From the NCBI GenBank assembly GCA_038255145.1, contig JBBSLP010000018.1, positions 1 to 64,000 on the forward strand: a DNA stretch of 64,000 bases, given 5' to 3'. The position numbers and the translations under genes are program-made. Origin of the DNA: WHTX01 sp038255145 (lineage in GTDB: Bacteria > Actinomycetota > Acidimicrobiia > Acidimicrobiales > CAIXPF01). The notes under the pieces are model-generated. The model was not told the DNA's origin. It searched no databases and saw only the letters and a program-made list of their open reading frames with translations. Shown here in pieces: positions 52,017 through 60,273 of the stretch; within the stretch, counting starts at the first letter, position 1, and each line of letters starts with the position of its first letter.

Positions 52017-53233
52017 GCGCAGCCATCACCGTCGACGACGTCTCCAAGCGCTTCCGGCTCTACCACGAGCGCAACCAGTCGTTGAAGAGCGCCTTCGTAC
52101 GGGGTGGTCGGGGCAGCTACGAGGAGTTCTGGGCCCTCGACGGGGTGGCCTTCGACGTGCCCGAAGGCCAGACGTTCGGCCTCATCGGCTCCAACGGGTC
52201 GGGCAAGTCGACCCTGCTCAAGTGCATGGCCAAGATCCTGACGCCCGAGAAGGGGCGCATCACCACCCGGGGCCGGGTGTCGGCCCTGCTCGAGCTGGGC
52301 ACCGGCTTCCACCCCGAGCTGTCGGGGCGGGACAACATCTTCCTCAACGGGGCCATCCTCGGGCTGTCCCGGCGAGAGGTGGAGAAGCGCCTCGACGAGA
52401 TCGTGGCCTTCTCCGACATCGAGCCCCGCTTCATCGACATGCCGGTGAAGAACTACTCCTCGGGCATGTACGTGCGCCTGGGCTTCTCCGTCGCCGTGCA
52501 CATCGACCCCGACATCCTGCTGGTCGACGAGGTGCTCGCCGTCGGTGACGAGCAGTTCCAGCGCAAGTGCATCCAACGCTTCGACGAGCTGCGCTCGGGT
52601 GGGCGCACCGTGGTCATCGTGTCGCACAGCCTGGCTGCGGTGCGCACCATGTGCGACTCCGTGGCCCTGCTGGAGAAGGGCAAGCTCACCGCCTACGGCT
52701 CGGCCACCGAGGTGGTCGAGGACTACGTGGGGGGCATGGAGGCCGACCCGGGTACCGAGGACGGGGTGCGCTGGGGCACCCACGAGGTGCGCATCACCTC
52801 CTTCGAGCTCATCGACGCCGAGGGCCGCTCGGTGGAGATGGCCCGCCTGGGCGACGCCGTCACCTTCCGCTTCCACTACGACGCCGACCAGGCCCTGGCC
52901 GAGCCCGTGTTCACCATGGCCATCCACCACGTCGACGGCACCCTGGTGGCCAACCCCAACACCGTCGAGCTCGACCAGGTGCCCGACAAGCTCGACGGCC
53001 GCGGCTACCTCGACTTCGTGGTCCCCCAGCTGCTGTTGATCCCCGGCACCTACGACCTGTCGGGCGGGGTGCTCGACAAGTCCATGACCAGGGTCTACGA
53101 CCGTCGCCATCGGGCTTTCCGCTTCCACGTGGGCATCGGCAAGCCGGCCGAGATCAGCGGGCTGTCCAGTCTGGGCGGCCACTTCGCCGGCCCGCTCTAC
53201 GGCGACCCCGAAGATCCCCGGACCGCGAGGTGA
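52013..53233 (+). CDS. ABC polysaccharide export ATPase with C-terminal glycan-binding domain (Wzt-like)
   Basis: The 406-residue partner of the permease has a nucleotide-binding domain at residues 1-245: Walker A LIGSNGSGKSTLLKCMAKIL, signature VKNYSSGMYVRLGFSVAVHI, Walker B DILLVDEVLAVGDEQF and switch VIVSHSLAAVRTMCDSVALL. FHPELSGRDNIFLNGAILGL is typical of polysaccharide exporters. Residues about 255-395 form a beta-sandwich like Wzt-C (VRITSFELIDAEGRSVEMAR, GTYDLSGGVLDKSMTRVYDR), which in E. coli O9a recognises the capped glycan end. It overlaps the permease and the next glycosyltransferase by four bases each. Confidence 0.93.
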   Translation: MSAAITVDDVSKRFRLYHERNQSLKSAFVRGGRGSYEEFWALDGVAFDVPEGQTFGLIGSNGSGKSTLLKCMAKILTPEKGRITTRGRVSALLELGTGFHPELSGRDNIFLNGAILGLSRREVEKRLDEIVAFSDIEPRFIDMPVKNYSSGMYVRLGFSVAVHIDPDILLVDEVLAVGDEQFQRKCIQRFDELRSGGRTVVIVSHSLAAVRTMCDSVALLEKGKLTAYGSATEVVEDYVGGMEADPGTEDGVRWGTHEVRITSFELIDAEGRSVEMARLGDAVTFRFHYDADQALAEPVFTMAIHHVDGTLVANPNTVELDQVPDKLDGRGYLDFVVPQLLLIPGTYDLSGGVLDKSMTRVYDRRHRAFRFHVGIGKPAEISGLSSLGGHFAGPLYGDPEDPRTAR

Positions 53234-54603
53234 GCCCCGGCGGCGCCCCGGTGCCGATGGTGCGCGCCGTGGTGCTGAACTGGAACGGCGGCCGCTACGT
53301 GCTCGACGCCGTGGCTGCACTGCAGGCCACCGACTGGCCGGCCGACCGCCTCCAGGTCGTGGTGGTCGACAACGCCTCGACCGACGGTTCGGACCGGGAG
53401 ATCGAGGCCCGCTTCCCCGCCGTCGACCTGCGTCGGTCCCCCACCAACGTGGGCTTCCCCGGCAACAACCTGGGCCTGGTCGACCTCGACGGCATCGACC
53501 ACGTGGCCCTGGTCAACAACGACGCCTTCGTCGAGCCCGACTGGCTGGCTCCCCTGGTCGACACCCTGGTTGCTGACCAGGGGCTGGGCGCGGCCTGCCC
53601 CAAGATGGTCTTCGCCCCCCGCTTCGGCGAGCTGACCGTCACCGCCCCCCGCCATCCCGTGGATGGCGACCCCCGGCCCCTGGCCGTGCGCATCTCCGGT
53701 GTCGAGGTCGACGGGGTGGACCGGTGGCGCCACAGCTGGTTCGGCCCCGGCAGCCACGGCCCGGAGACCGGCCGCGACCCCGAGCCCCGCTTCCGCTGGC
53801 TGGGCCCCGAAGCGTCCCTGGGCCTGGCGTGCCTGGACGGTGCCGGCGTGGGGGCCAGGGCCCGCGTCCGGCTGGCCGCGCCGAACCCGGTACCCGTGCA
53901 CCTGGCCTGGCCCGGGGGTGGGGTCACCGTCGAGGTCGGCCCCCGGCCCACCTGGGTCGACGTGGCCGTGGCCGGTGGCCTCTTCGACGTGGTGCAGAAC
54001 GCCGGGTCCCTGGTGCTCGAAGGCGGCTTCGGGGCTGACCGCGGCTTCCTGCAGCGCGACGACGGCCGCTTCGACGAGCCCGTGGACGTGTTCGCCTGGT
54101 GTGGCGGTGCCGTGCTGCTGCGCTCGGCCTACCTGGCCCAGGTCGGCCTCTTCGACGAGCGCTTCTTCGTGTACTACGAGGACATGGACCTGTCGTGGCG
54201 GGGCCGGGCCCGGGGCTGGGGGTACCGGTTCGTGCCCCGCTCGGTCGTGCGCCACCTCCATGCCACCTCCACGGGCGAGGGCTCGGCCACCTTCGACCAC
54301 TACGTGGAGCGCAACCGGCTGGCCATGCTGACCAAGAACGCCCCCCGGCCCCTGGTCCTGCGGGCGGTGGGCGGTTACGTGCGGGCCATCGCCGGGTTGG
54401 CCAAGGTCGACGCCGTGACCTCGCTGCGCCGGCGCCGTCCTCCCCGCTTCGTCAACCCCCGTCGCCGGTTGGGCTCCCTGGCCGCCTACGTCCGCCTGCT
54501 GCCCCACCTGCTGGTCCAGCGCCGGGCCCTGCGGGCTGCGGCCACCGTGTCCGATGCCGAGCTGGTGGCCTGGCTCCAGCCCCGGTCGGTCCACCCGTTC
54601 TGA
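53230..54603 (+). CDS. Family 2 glycosyltransferase with inserted beta-rich domain
   Basis: This 457-residue GT-A enzyme of the rhamnosyl/galactosyl-transferase-like GT2 group has MVRAVVLNWNGGRYVLDAV, VVVVDNASTDGSDREIEARF, TNVGFPGNNLGLVDL and ALVNNDAFVEPDWLAPLVDT. After about residue 153 the GT fold is interrupted by roughly 130 residues of beta-rich sequence (GVDRWRHSWFGPGSHGPETG, VQNAGSLVLEGGFGADRGFL). It resumes at DVFAWCGGAVLLRSAYLAQV with FDERFFVYYEDMDLSWRGRA carrying the acceptor ED motif. GTG 53230 overlaps the ATPase stop. It probably adds a sugar, perhaps rhamnose, to the lipid-linked glycan. Confidence 0.9.
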   Translation: MSPGGAPVPMVRAVVLNWNGGRYVLDAVAALQATDWPADRLQVVVVDNASTDGSDREIEARFPAVDLRRSPTNVGFPGNNLGLVDLDGIDHVALVNNDAFVEPDWLAPLVDTLVADQGLGAACPKMVFAPRFGELTVTAPRHPVDGDPRPLAVRISGVEVDGVDRWRHSWFGPGSHGPETGRDPEPRFRWLGPEASLGLACLDGAGVGARARVRLAAPNPVPVHLAWPGGGVTVEVGPRPTWVDVAVAGGLFDVVQNAGSLVLEGGFGADRGFLQRDDGRFDEPVDVFAWCGGAVLLRSAYLAQVGLFDERFFVYYEDMDLSWRGRARGWGYRFVPRSVVRHLHATSTGEGSATFDHYVERNRLAMLTKNAPRPLVLRAVGGYVRAIAGLAKVDAVTSLRRRRPPRFVNPRRRLGSLAAYVRLLPHLLVQRRALRAAATVSDAELVAWLQPRSVHPF

Positions 54604-54647
54604 TGCTGCTGCCGTTCTGATGCTGCTGCCGTTCTGATGTCGCTGCC
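54597..54647. repeat. 3 x 17 bp tandem repeat starting over the GT2 stop codon
   Basis: The unit GTTCTGATGCTGCTGCC occurs at 54597-54613 and 54614-54630, with a third copy (one GCT altered to TCG) at 54631-54647. The gene's TGA stop (54601-54603) is in the first copy, and each later copy repeats TGA. Confidence 0.9.
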
Positions 54648-54659
54648 GAGGGCCCACCG

Positions 54660-56222
54660 ATGAAGGTCGCCGTCTACAACCGCCACTGGGCCACGGGGGG
54701 CGGGGGGGAGCGCTTCGCCGGCGGCATCGCCGAGGTGCTGGCCGAGGATCACCAGGTCACCCTGCTGGCCCACGAGGCCTTCGATCCCGTGGCCCTGGGC
54801 GAGCGGCTCCAGCTCGACCTGTCGGGGACCACCCTGCGCGTCGTCGGCCCCGCCCCCGAGGCCGTCACCGCGGCCAGCGCCGAGGTCGACCTGTTCATCA
54901 ACGCCTCCTATGCGTCCGATGACCGGGCCGCGGCGGCCCACAACGTCTACGTGGTCCACTTCCCCGCCCTGCCCCCCTTCGACCCGCCCCGGTCCCGGCG
55001 CACGGGCATCTCGCTGTCGGCCCGGGTGGCCCGCCTGCTGGGCGTGGACCCCCAGCCCGCCCGCATCATCGATGGCGCCTACCTGGCCGAACAGGTCGGC
55101 CACTGGCCCGCCCGGTGGACCGACGGCGCCGCCCGCCTGGTGGTCGACGGCGGGGGAGCGGTGGCTGTGGTCCTGGGCCGCTTCCACCCCGCCTCGGCCG
55201 GCGACCTCCACGTCGAGTTGAAGGTGGGGGGCGCCACCGTGGCCACCACGTCGCTGGCTCCCCGGCGTCGGCGCCAGGACCCGCCCCTGGCCCTGCTGCG
55301 GGCTGATCTGTCCGGGTACGACGGTCCCGTCGAGCTCGACCTGGCCAGCACCACCTTCCGCCCCGCCGATGAGGGCGGTGCCGACGGTCGCACCCTGGGG
55401 GCACCCCTGGTGGCCGTGGTGGCGGGGCGTCGTTGGGAACTACCCGTGCAGGCCGTGCACCAGCTGCTGGCTGTGCCCACGGCCTCGGCCGCCTTCCTGG
55501 CCGACTACCAGCTGGTGGCAGCCAACTCGGTGTTCACCCAGGGCTGGGTGCGGCGGCTGTGGGGCCGTGACGACGTGGCCGTGCTCTACCCGCCGGTCAC
55601 CGCCCAGCCCGCCAGCGTGGGCGAGCCGGTGATCCTCGGCGTGGGTCGGTTCTTCGACCCCGAGGCCGGCCACGGCAAGCGCCAGGTCGAGCTGGTCGAC
55701 GCCTTCCGCCGCTTGCGCGACACCGGTGGCGCCCCGGGCTGGTCCCTGCACCTGGCCGGCGGTTGTGACCGTCTGGGGCAGCCCTACCTGGAGCGGGTGC
55801 GGGCCGCGTCCGAAGGCCTCGACGTCCACGTGCACGTCAACGCCACCGGGGCCGAGCTGCGCTCGCTCTACGCCCGGGCCTCGGTCTTCTGGCACCTGAC
55901 CGGGCTGGGCGAGGACCCCGAACTGCACCCCGAGCGCTTCGAGCACTTCGGCATCACCACCGTGGAGGCCATGTCGGCGGGGATCGTGCCCGTGGTCCTG
56001 GGCCGGGCCGGGCAGCTCGAGCTGTTCGACGATGGCGTGGCCGGCTTCCACATCGACGACGTGCCCCAGCTCGTCGACCGCACCCTGGCCCTCATCGAGG
56101 ACCCCGAGCGGCGCGTGGCCATGGCCACAGCCGCCGTCGAACGGGCCCAGGCCTTCCTGCGCCCCGCCTTCGCCCGCCACCTCCGCCAGCTCGTGGCCGA
56201 CCTGGTGGCCCGGCCGGGCTGA
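54660..56222 (+). CDS. GT-B (family 4-like) glycosyltransferase with inserted domain
   Basis: The 520-residue product has the GT-B fold. The N-terminus is KVAVYNRHWATGGGGERFAG with the Gly-rich acceptor loop, followed by HNVYVVHFPALPPFDPPRSR. About residues 150-255 are an extra beta-rich module (DGAARLVVDGGGAVAVVLGR, AGDLHVELKVGGATVATTSL) within the N-terminal half. The donor-binding C-terminal half has GEPVILGVGRFFDPEAGHGK, LHLAGGCDRLGQPYLERVRA and EHFGITTVEAMSAGIVPVVL with the EX7E motif. It starts 57 bases after the GT2 stop and ends the export operon. The sugar donor is unknown. Confidence 0.88.
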   Translation: MKVAVYNRHWATGGGGERFAGGIAEVLAEDHQVTLLAHEAFDPVALGERLQLDLSGTTLRVVGPAPEAVTAASAEVDLFINASYASDDRAAAAHNVYVVHFPALPPFDPPRSRRTGISLSARVARLLGVDPQPARIIDGAYLAEQVGHWPARWTDGAARLVVDGGGAVAVVLGRFHPASAGDLHVELKVGGATVATTSLAPRRRRQDPPLALLRADLSGYDGPVELDLASTTFRPADEGGADGRTLGAPLVAVVAGRRWELPVQAVHQLLAVPTASAAFLADYQLVAANSVFTQGWVRRLWGRDDVAVLYPPVTAQPASVGEPVILGVGRFFDPEAGHGKRQVELVDAFRRLRDTGGAPGWSLHLAGGCDRLGQPYLERVRAASEGLDVHVHVNATGAELRSLYARASVFWHLTGLGEDPELHPERFEHFGITTVEAMSAGIVPVVLGRAGQLELFDDGVAGFHIDDVPQLVDRTLALIEDPERRVAMATAAVERAQAFLRPAFARHLRQLVADLVARPG

Positions 56223-56500
56223 CGGCCGGAGCGGCGGTCTCCGTGACAGGGCCACCAACCCCGGTTCGCACCGCGGCGAATCCCGTCACTGCCGCGGGTC
56301 CGACGGAACAGTGAAGGGTGAACCACCGCCACGGTGGTCGATCCTGCAGTGTTGCGCCGGCGGTCGGACAGCGCCCCACCGCATTCCGCAACGGCGCCGG
56401 TGGAGCGTTCGCAGCGCGGCCCAACTCGCCGTGATGCGGAACAGACCACAAGGTGGGGTCGACGACCTCGCCCGCAGCTCGGGGTCGACACCCACCCTGG
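56223..56500. other. Gene-free stretch between convergent genes
   Basis: I see no gene and no strong hairpin here. Open frames on the minus strand are extensions of the methyltransferase shadow and lack protein character. Confidence 0.4.
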
Positions 56501-57424
56501 TCAGCTGGCCGGCTTGACCGCTTCCCAGGTCAGGAACATGTAGGCGGGCTCGGCGCCGATGCGCTTGGCCTCGGCGGCCGTGGCCACCACGGTCAGGTCC
56601 TCGGCGATGGCCCCGGCCAGCATCGACGTGGGGTCGAACTCGGGGGAGCTGTCCCCGTCCCAGTGCTCGGCCCCACCGCCGACCAGGGCCTTCCACGGCT
56701 CGGTGACCAGGGCGGTGGCGGTGAAGCCCTGGTCGCGCAGGCGGGCGGTGAGGTCGTAGCCGAAGCGCCAGAACACCGGGGTGTCGTCGCCATGGAACTC
56801 GGGCTCGATCGGCGGGGCCGTGGTGCCCTGGAGCACCGGGACCTGCAGGTACATGCGGCCCTTGGGGGCGAGGATGCGGTGGATCTCGGCCAGGGCCCGA
56901 TCGGTGTCGGGCACGTGCTCGAGCACGTGGGGGGTGAGGAGCACGTCCACGGAGGCGTCGGGCAGGTCGATGGCCTGCAGGTCGAGGCGGAGGGCGGCCC
57001 GGTGGGCCCGCTCGTCGAAGTCCGAGCTGCGGTAGTCGAACCACGTGGACATGGCCCGGCGGTACTCGGCGCCCAGGCGGGGGCTGGTCTCCAGCACCCT
57101 CAGCCCCTGGCGCACGGCGGTGCGGCGGGTGAAGGACCAGAACAGGAAGCGGTCCCGGGCGATGGAGCCGCAGCGGGGACAGCGGGCGGCCTCGCAGTGC
57201 GCCGGCCCCGCGAAGGCCACGCCCGACCAGCGGCAGATGTTGCACCAGCTCGTGGCCGTGGCCTCGGCCACGCTGACCGGGGCCCACGGCGACGGGGTGG
57301 CCGCCGCCCAGGCCGGGCCGTCGTCGCCGCTCTCGGTGGCCCCGCCCCGCCCGAGCACGGAGGCCACCCGGTGGCGGATGGGGTCGGGCAGCGTGCGGGC
57401 CAGTCGGCGCAGGGGTGACGACAT
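56501..57424 (-). CDS. Class I SAM methyltransferase with N-terminal zinc ribbon
   Basis: The 307-residue protein carries a CxxC...CxxC zinc ribbon near residues 61-86 (SWCNICRWSGVAFAG, EAARCPRCGSIARDRFLFW). This resembles the metal site in front of sugar-modifying methyltransferases. The methyltransferase core follows: LRVLETSPRLGAEYRRAMST (motif I region), VLLTPHVLEHVPDTDRALAE (motif IV HVLEH) and IHRILAPKGRMYLQVPV. It borders the polysaccharide operon and could cap or decorate the glycan, but this is inference. A TAGCGT box lies 9 bases before the ATG. Confidence 0.85.
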   Translation of the reverse strand: MSSPLRRLARTLPDPIRHRVASVLGRGGATESGDDGPAWAAATPSPWAPVSVAEATATSWCNICRWSGVAFAGPAHCEAARCPRCGSIARDRFLFWSFTRRTAVRQGLRVLETSPRLGAEYRRAMSTWFDYRSSDFDERAHRAALRLDLQAIDLPDASVDVLLTPHVLEHVPDTDRALAEIHRILAPKGRMYLQVPVLQGTTAPPIEPEFHGDDTPVFWRFGYDLTARLRDQGFTATALVTEPWKALVGGGAEHWDGDSSPEFDPTSMLAGAIAEDLTVVATAAEAKRIGAEPAYMFLTWEAVKPAS

Positions 57425-57433
57425 CGTGGGTCG

Positions 57434-57439
57434 ACGCTA
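57434..57439 (-). promoter_or_regulatory. -10 box for zinc-ribbon methyltransferase
   Basis: TAGCGT on the minus strand ends 9 bases before the ATG at 57424. Confidence 0.45.
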
Positions 57440-57508
57440 CCTGACCGCTCCGGCCCCTCGGCGCCGCCACGAGGTGGTCGGGCGCGGGTCGGTCGGGGGT
57501 GTGCTGGG

Positions 57509-57514
57509 TAGCCT
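57509..57514 (+). promoter_or_regulatory. -10 box for LpdA-like gene
   Basis: TAGCCT lies 7 bases before the ATG at 57522. Confidence 0.5.
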
Positions 57515-57521
57515 CGGGCCC

Positions 57522-58886
57522 ATGGCCACCCGCTTCGTCATCATCGGCGGCGGTCCCGCCGGCAACGCCGCCGCCAGCCACGCCGCCCGCCTCGGGGCCC
57601 AGGTCACCCTCGTCGAGCGCGACATCCTCGGCGGCGCCGCCCACCTGTGGGACTGCATCCCCTCCAAGGCCATGATCGCCACCGGCGGCGCCGTGTCCTA
57701 CCTGGGTCGGGTGCACGGCATGGGCCTCGATTCGGTCCAGCCCGAGCTGGACACGGCCATCCTCCGTGAGCGCATCGACGGCATCGTGGGCCGGCTCGAA
57801 CGCTCGACCCACCAGCTGCTCGACAGCCAGGGTGTGCGCCTCATCAAGGGCACGGCCCGGCTCAAGGGTCCCCACGAGGTCGTCATCGAGACGGCGACCG
57901 GGGTCGAGGAGGTGGCGGCGGACGCCATCCTCATCGCCACTGGCAGCCGGCCCCGCATCCCCGACTTCGCCGCCGTGGACGGCGTGCGGGTGCTGACCAC
58001 CCGCGATGCCTACCCGCCGCCCGAGATCCCCGAGCACCTCATCGTCATCGGCTCGGGTGTGACCGAGGTGGAGTTCGTCCACATGTTCGCCTCCCTGGGC
58101 TCGGCGGTGACCCTCATCGTCAGCCGGCAGCAGGTCCTGCCCATCAAGGACCCCGAGGTGGCGGCGGCGCTGGAGGAGAACTTCATCGAGCGGGGGGTGC
58201 GCCTCTACAAGGGGGCCAAGGCCACGGGCATCGAGGTCAGCGACGAAGGCGTGCGGGTCATCTGCGACGACGGCCGCACGGCCAAGGGCTCCCACGCCCT
58301 GTTGGCCATCGGGTCCATCCCCAACATCGAGGAGATCGGGCTGGAGGCGGCCGGGGTGAACCTGGACAACCGGGGCTACCCGGTGACCGTGGGCCACCAC
58401 CTGCAGACCAACGTGTCCCACATCTACGTGGCCGGCGACGTGTCGGGCAAGCTGCCCCTGTCCTCGGTGGCGTCCATGCAGGGGCGCAAGGTCTCCGACC
58501 ACGTCATGGGCCTGCACGCCCGTGACCACCGCCACCTCGACTACGAGAAGGCGGCGTCGGCCATCTTCACCGAGCCCGAGATCGCCGACGTGGGCATGGC
58601 CGAGGCCGAGGCGTTCGCCACCGGCCGCAAGATCCGGGTCACCAAGGTGCCCTTCGCCGCGGCGCCCAAGGCCATGATCAACAACGACACCCGGGGCTTC
58701 GTGAAGATCATCTCCGACCCCGCCACCGGCGTGGTGCTGGGCGGCTCCATCGTCGGCCGCCACGCTGCGGAGCTCATCGCCGTGATCGCCCTGGCCGTCA
58801 CCGCCAGCCTGCGGGTCACCGACATCGTCGACTCCCTGCTGGTCCACCCCACCCTGGCCGAAGCCCTGGCTGACGCCGCTGACTGA
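57522..58886 (+). CDS. LpdA-like NAD(P)H dehydrogenase (flavoprotein disulfide reductase family, single Cys)
   Basis: This 454-residue FAD protein is of the disulfide reductase fold, close in style to mycobacterial LpdA (Rv3303c), an NAD(P)H:quinone reductase. The FAD motif is FVIIGGGPAGNAAASHAARL. The redox site reads GGAAHLWDCIPSKAMIATGG, so only the second of the usual two cysteines is present and dithiol chemistry is not possible. The NAD motif is LIVIGSGVTEVEFVHMFASL, and the second FAD motif is HIYVAGDVSGKLPLSSVASM. The end LLVHPTLAEALADAAD lacks the usual His-Pro-Thr-x-Ser-Glu relay in part. The mRNA is likely leaderless. Confidence 0.9.
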   Translation: MATRFVIIGGGPAGNAAASHAARLGAQVTLVERDILGGAAHLWDCIPSKAMIATGGAVSYLGRVHGMGLDSVQPELDTAILRERIDGIVGRLERSTHQLLDSQGVRLIKGTARLKGPHEVVIETATGVEEVAADAILIATGSRPRIPDFAAVDGVRVLTTRDAYPPPEIPEHLIVIGSGVTEVEFVHMFASLGSAVTLIVSRQQVLPIKDPEVAAALEENFIERGVRLYKGAKATGIEVSDEGVRVICDDGRTAKGSHALLAIGSIPNIEEIGLEAAGVNLDNRGYPVTVGHHLQTNVSHIYVAGDVSGKLPLSSVASMQGRKVSDHVMGLHARDHRHLDYEKAASAIFTEPEIADVGMAEAEAFATGRKIRVTKVPFAAAPKAMINNDTRGFVKIISDPATGVVLGGSIVGRHAAELIAVIALAVTASLRVTDIVDSLLVHPTLAEALADAAD

Positions 58887-58907
58887 TCAGCCGACGCCGC
58901 TGACTGA
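58872..58907. repeat. 15 bp direct repeat over the LpdA-like gene's stop codon
   Basis: GACGCCGCTGACTGA occurs at 58872-58886, ending in the gene's stop, and again at 58893-58907 with the same TGA. Confidence 0.85.
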
Positions 58908-58982
58908 CCGCGGGCCAAGCCGACACGGTGCCTACCATGACCGGTCGCGCCCGGAGGACGGGCCGGACACCGGGGAGGGGCC

Positions 58983-59501
58983 ATGGACGCCACCGCACTG
59001 CGCTCGATCCAGCAACCGTTGAAGGACAGCTACCGCGAGGATCCCGGGCGGGCCGTCGTCACGCTCAAGGCCGAAGGCACCATGGGCGAGGGCGTGACGT
59101 GCTCGGTGCAGACGGGCAAGGCCCTGGCCCAGGTCGGCCTGCACCCCCTGACCGGTGGCGACGGGACGTCGCTGTGCTCGGGCGACATGCTGCTCGAGGC
59201 CCTGGCCGCCTGTGCCGGGGTCACGTTGGGGGCGGTGTCGACGTCCATGGGCATCGCCCTGCGTTCGGCCGTGGTCCGGGCCGAGGGCGACCTCGACTTC
59301 CGGGGCACCCTGGCGGTGGCCAAGGACGCGCCCGTGGGCTTCTCCGACATCCGCCTGACCTTCGCCCTCGACACGGACGCCGATGACGCCTCGGTGGCGA
59401 AGCTGCTGGAGCTGACCGAGCGTTACTGCGTCGTCTACCAGACCATCGCCGCAGGCACGACGTTGAGCACGGCGCTGGAGCGGACACCTTCGGCCGGATG
59501 A
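58983..59501 (+). CDS. OsmC-family protein
   Basis: This 172-residue OsmC/YhfA-like protein has the alpha/beta fold of peroxide-reducing or thiol-related proteins. The cysteine motif sits on the central helix: SLCSGDMLLEALAACAGVTL. Upstream is GLHPLTGGDGTSL (G-G-x-G), and the C-terminus reads ELTERYCVVYQTIAAGTTLS. OsmC proteins reduce organic hydroperoxides or handle persulfides. The helix carries a Cys at each end, although their spacing differs slightly from classical Ohr. A G-rich ribosome binding site precedes the ATG. It follows the LpdA-like gene at 96 bases. Confidence 0.85.
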   Translation: MDATALRSIQQPLKDSYREDPGRAVVTLKAEGTMGEGVTCSVQTGKALAQVGLHPLTGGDGTSLCSGDMLLEALAACAGVTLGAVSTSMGIALRSAVVRAEGDLDFRGTLAVAKDAPVGFSDIRLTFALDTDADDASVAKLLELTERYCVVYQTIAAGTTLSTALERTPSAG

Positions 59502-59517
59502 GTGCAGGCTGGCCCCC

Positions 59518-59523
59518 TACGCT
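59518..59523 (+). promoter_or_regulatory. -10 box for DUF4177-like gene
   Basis: TACGCT lies 6 bases before the ATG at 59530. Confidence 0.5.
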
Positions 59524-59529
59524 GGCGTC

Positions 59530-59826
59530 ATGTCGACACCTGGCCGGCCACCCTGGGAGTACGCGGCGTTGGTGGTGACGAGGGTGCCCGGTGGCACCTG
59601 GCCCACCAGCGCCAAGGTCGAGATCAACGATGGCGAGACCGTCGATCTCGGCTCCATGACCCCCATCGGGGCCCTGTCCAAGCTGGGCGGGGACGGCTGG
59701 GAGCTGGTGGGTGCCCCCGAGGTGCAGAACGCCGTGCTCCCGGTCAAGGACTCGGACGGGGTCAGCCTGGACCGGGCCTTCTGGGTCGAGCGTCGCTTCT
59801 GGCTCAAGCGGGCGGGCCAGCCGTGA
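59530..59826 (+). CDS. DUF4177-like small protein
   Basis: This 98-residue protein has the WEYxxL...GWELV pattern of DUF4177-type proteins: PPWEYAALVVTRVPG, then LSKLGGDGWELVGAPEVQNA and WVERRFWLKR at the end. No function is known for this family. Its stop overlaps the start of a 57-residue gene (GTGA), so the two form a short operon with a likely leaderless mRNA. Confidence 0.75.
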   Translation: MSTPGRPPWEYAALVVTRVPGGTWPTSAKVEINDGETVDLGSMTPIGALSKLGGDGWELVGAPEVQNAVLPVKDSDGVSLDRAFWVERRFWLKRAGQP

Positions 59827-59996
59827 TCGGCCGCAAGCTCATTCCCCGCATCCCCTCGGCCCAGGAACTGGTCACCTCCCAGGTCGACAAGGTCCGCAAG
59901 CAGTTCGAGAGCGGAGGCACCGGCAGCGGGTCGGGCGGCGACTCCGCCCAGGCCAAGAAGGCCCGCCGCGCCCGCCTCCTGCTCCTCCAGGACTAG
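59823..59996 (+). CDS. 57-residue basic protein
   Basis: A GTG at 59823 overlaps the previous stop. It encodes a peptide with a helical, basic N-terminus (IGRKLIPRIPSAQELVTSQV, DKVRKQFESG), a Gly/Ser linker (GTGSGSGGDS) and a basic end (AQAKKARRARLLLLQD). The translational coupling and codon bias support expression. No family is recognised. Its TAG stop is part of a short direct repeat. Confidence 0.6.
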   Translation: MIGRKLIPRIPSAQELVTSQVDKVRKQFESGGTGSGSGGDSAQAKKARRARLLLLQD

Positions 59997-60012
59997 CGGT
60001 TGGGACTAGCGG
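59990..60012. repeat. 10 bp direct repeat over a TAG stop codon
   Basis: GGACTAGCGG occurs at 59990-59999, containing the stop at 59994-59996, and again at 60003-60012. Confidence 0.75.
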
Positions 60013-60146
60013 CCGGGCTCGGCGCCGGCGTCTGACGAGCCGGTCGGCCAGCAGCGGGCCATGAGCGCGGAGATGGCCGACCCCGTGGCCGAGGTCAGCC
60101 CGATGACGCCGGCGATGCCGGCCACGGTCAACAGCAGTTCAGGCAT
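60006..60146 (-). CDS. 46-residue single-pass membrane protein
   Basis: A minus-strand ATG at 60146 opens a 46-residue frame with one clear hydrophobic helix (PELLLTVAGIAGVIGLTSAT, GSAISALMA) and a polar C-terminus. The helix has small residues (Gly, Ala, Ser) suited for packing. It ends a few bases from the convergent 57-residue gene. The evidence is moderate: hydrophobicity and codon bias, but no family match known to me. Confidence 0.45.
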   Translation of the reverse strand: MPELLLTVAGIAGVIGLTSATGSAISALMARCWPTGSSDAGAEPGR

Positions 60147-60273
60147 GGCCGGATGGTGGAGCGGTGGCCGCCGCCAGCCGATGAGCCCATCGGCCCCGGC
60201 TCTGGAGCCGGACGCGACAGCGCCCCCGGACCGAGGGTCAGGGGGCGCTGGTCGGCGTTTGCTGGAGCGAGGG

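Noticed and set aside
52567..54603. Longer 678-codon frame for the GT2 gene starting inside the ATPase gene
   Set aside because: The first part is an out-of-frame reading of the ATPase. The GTG at 53230 overlapping the ATPase stop begins the glycosyltransferase homology.
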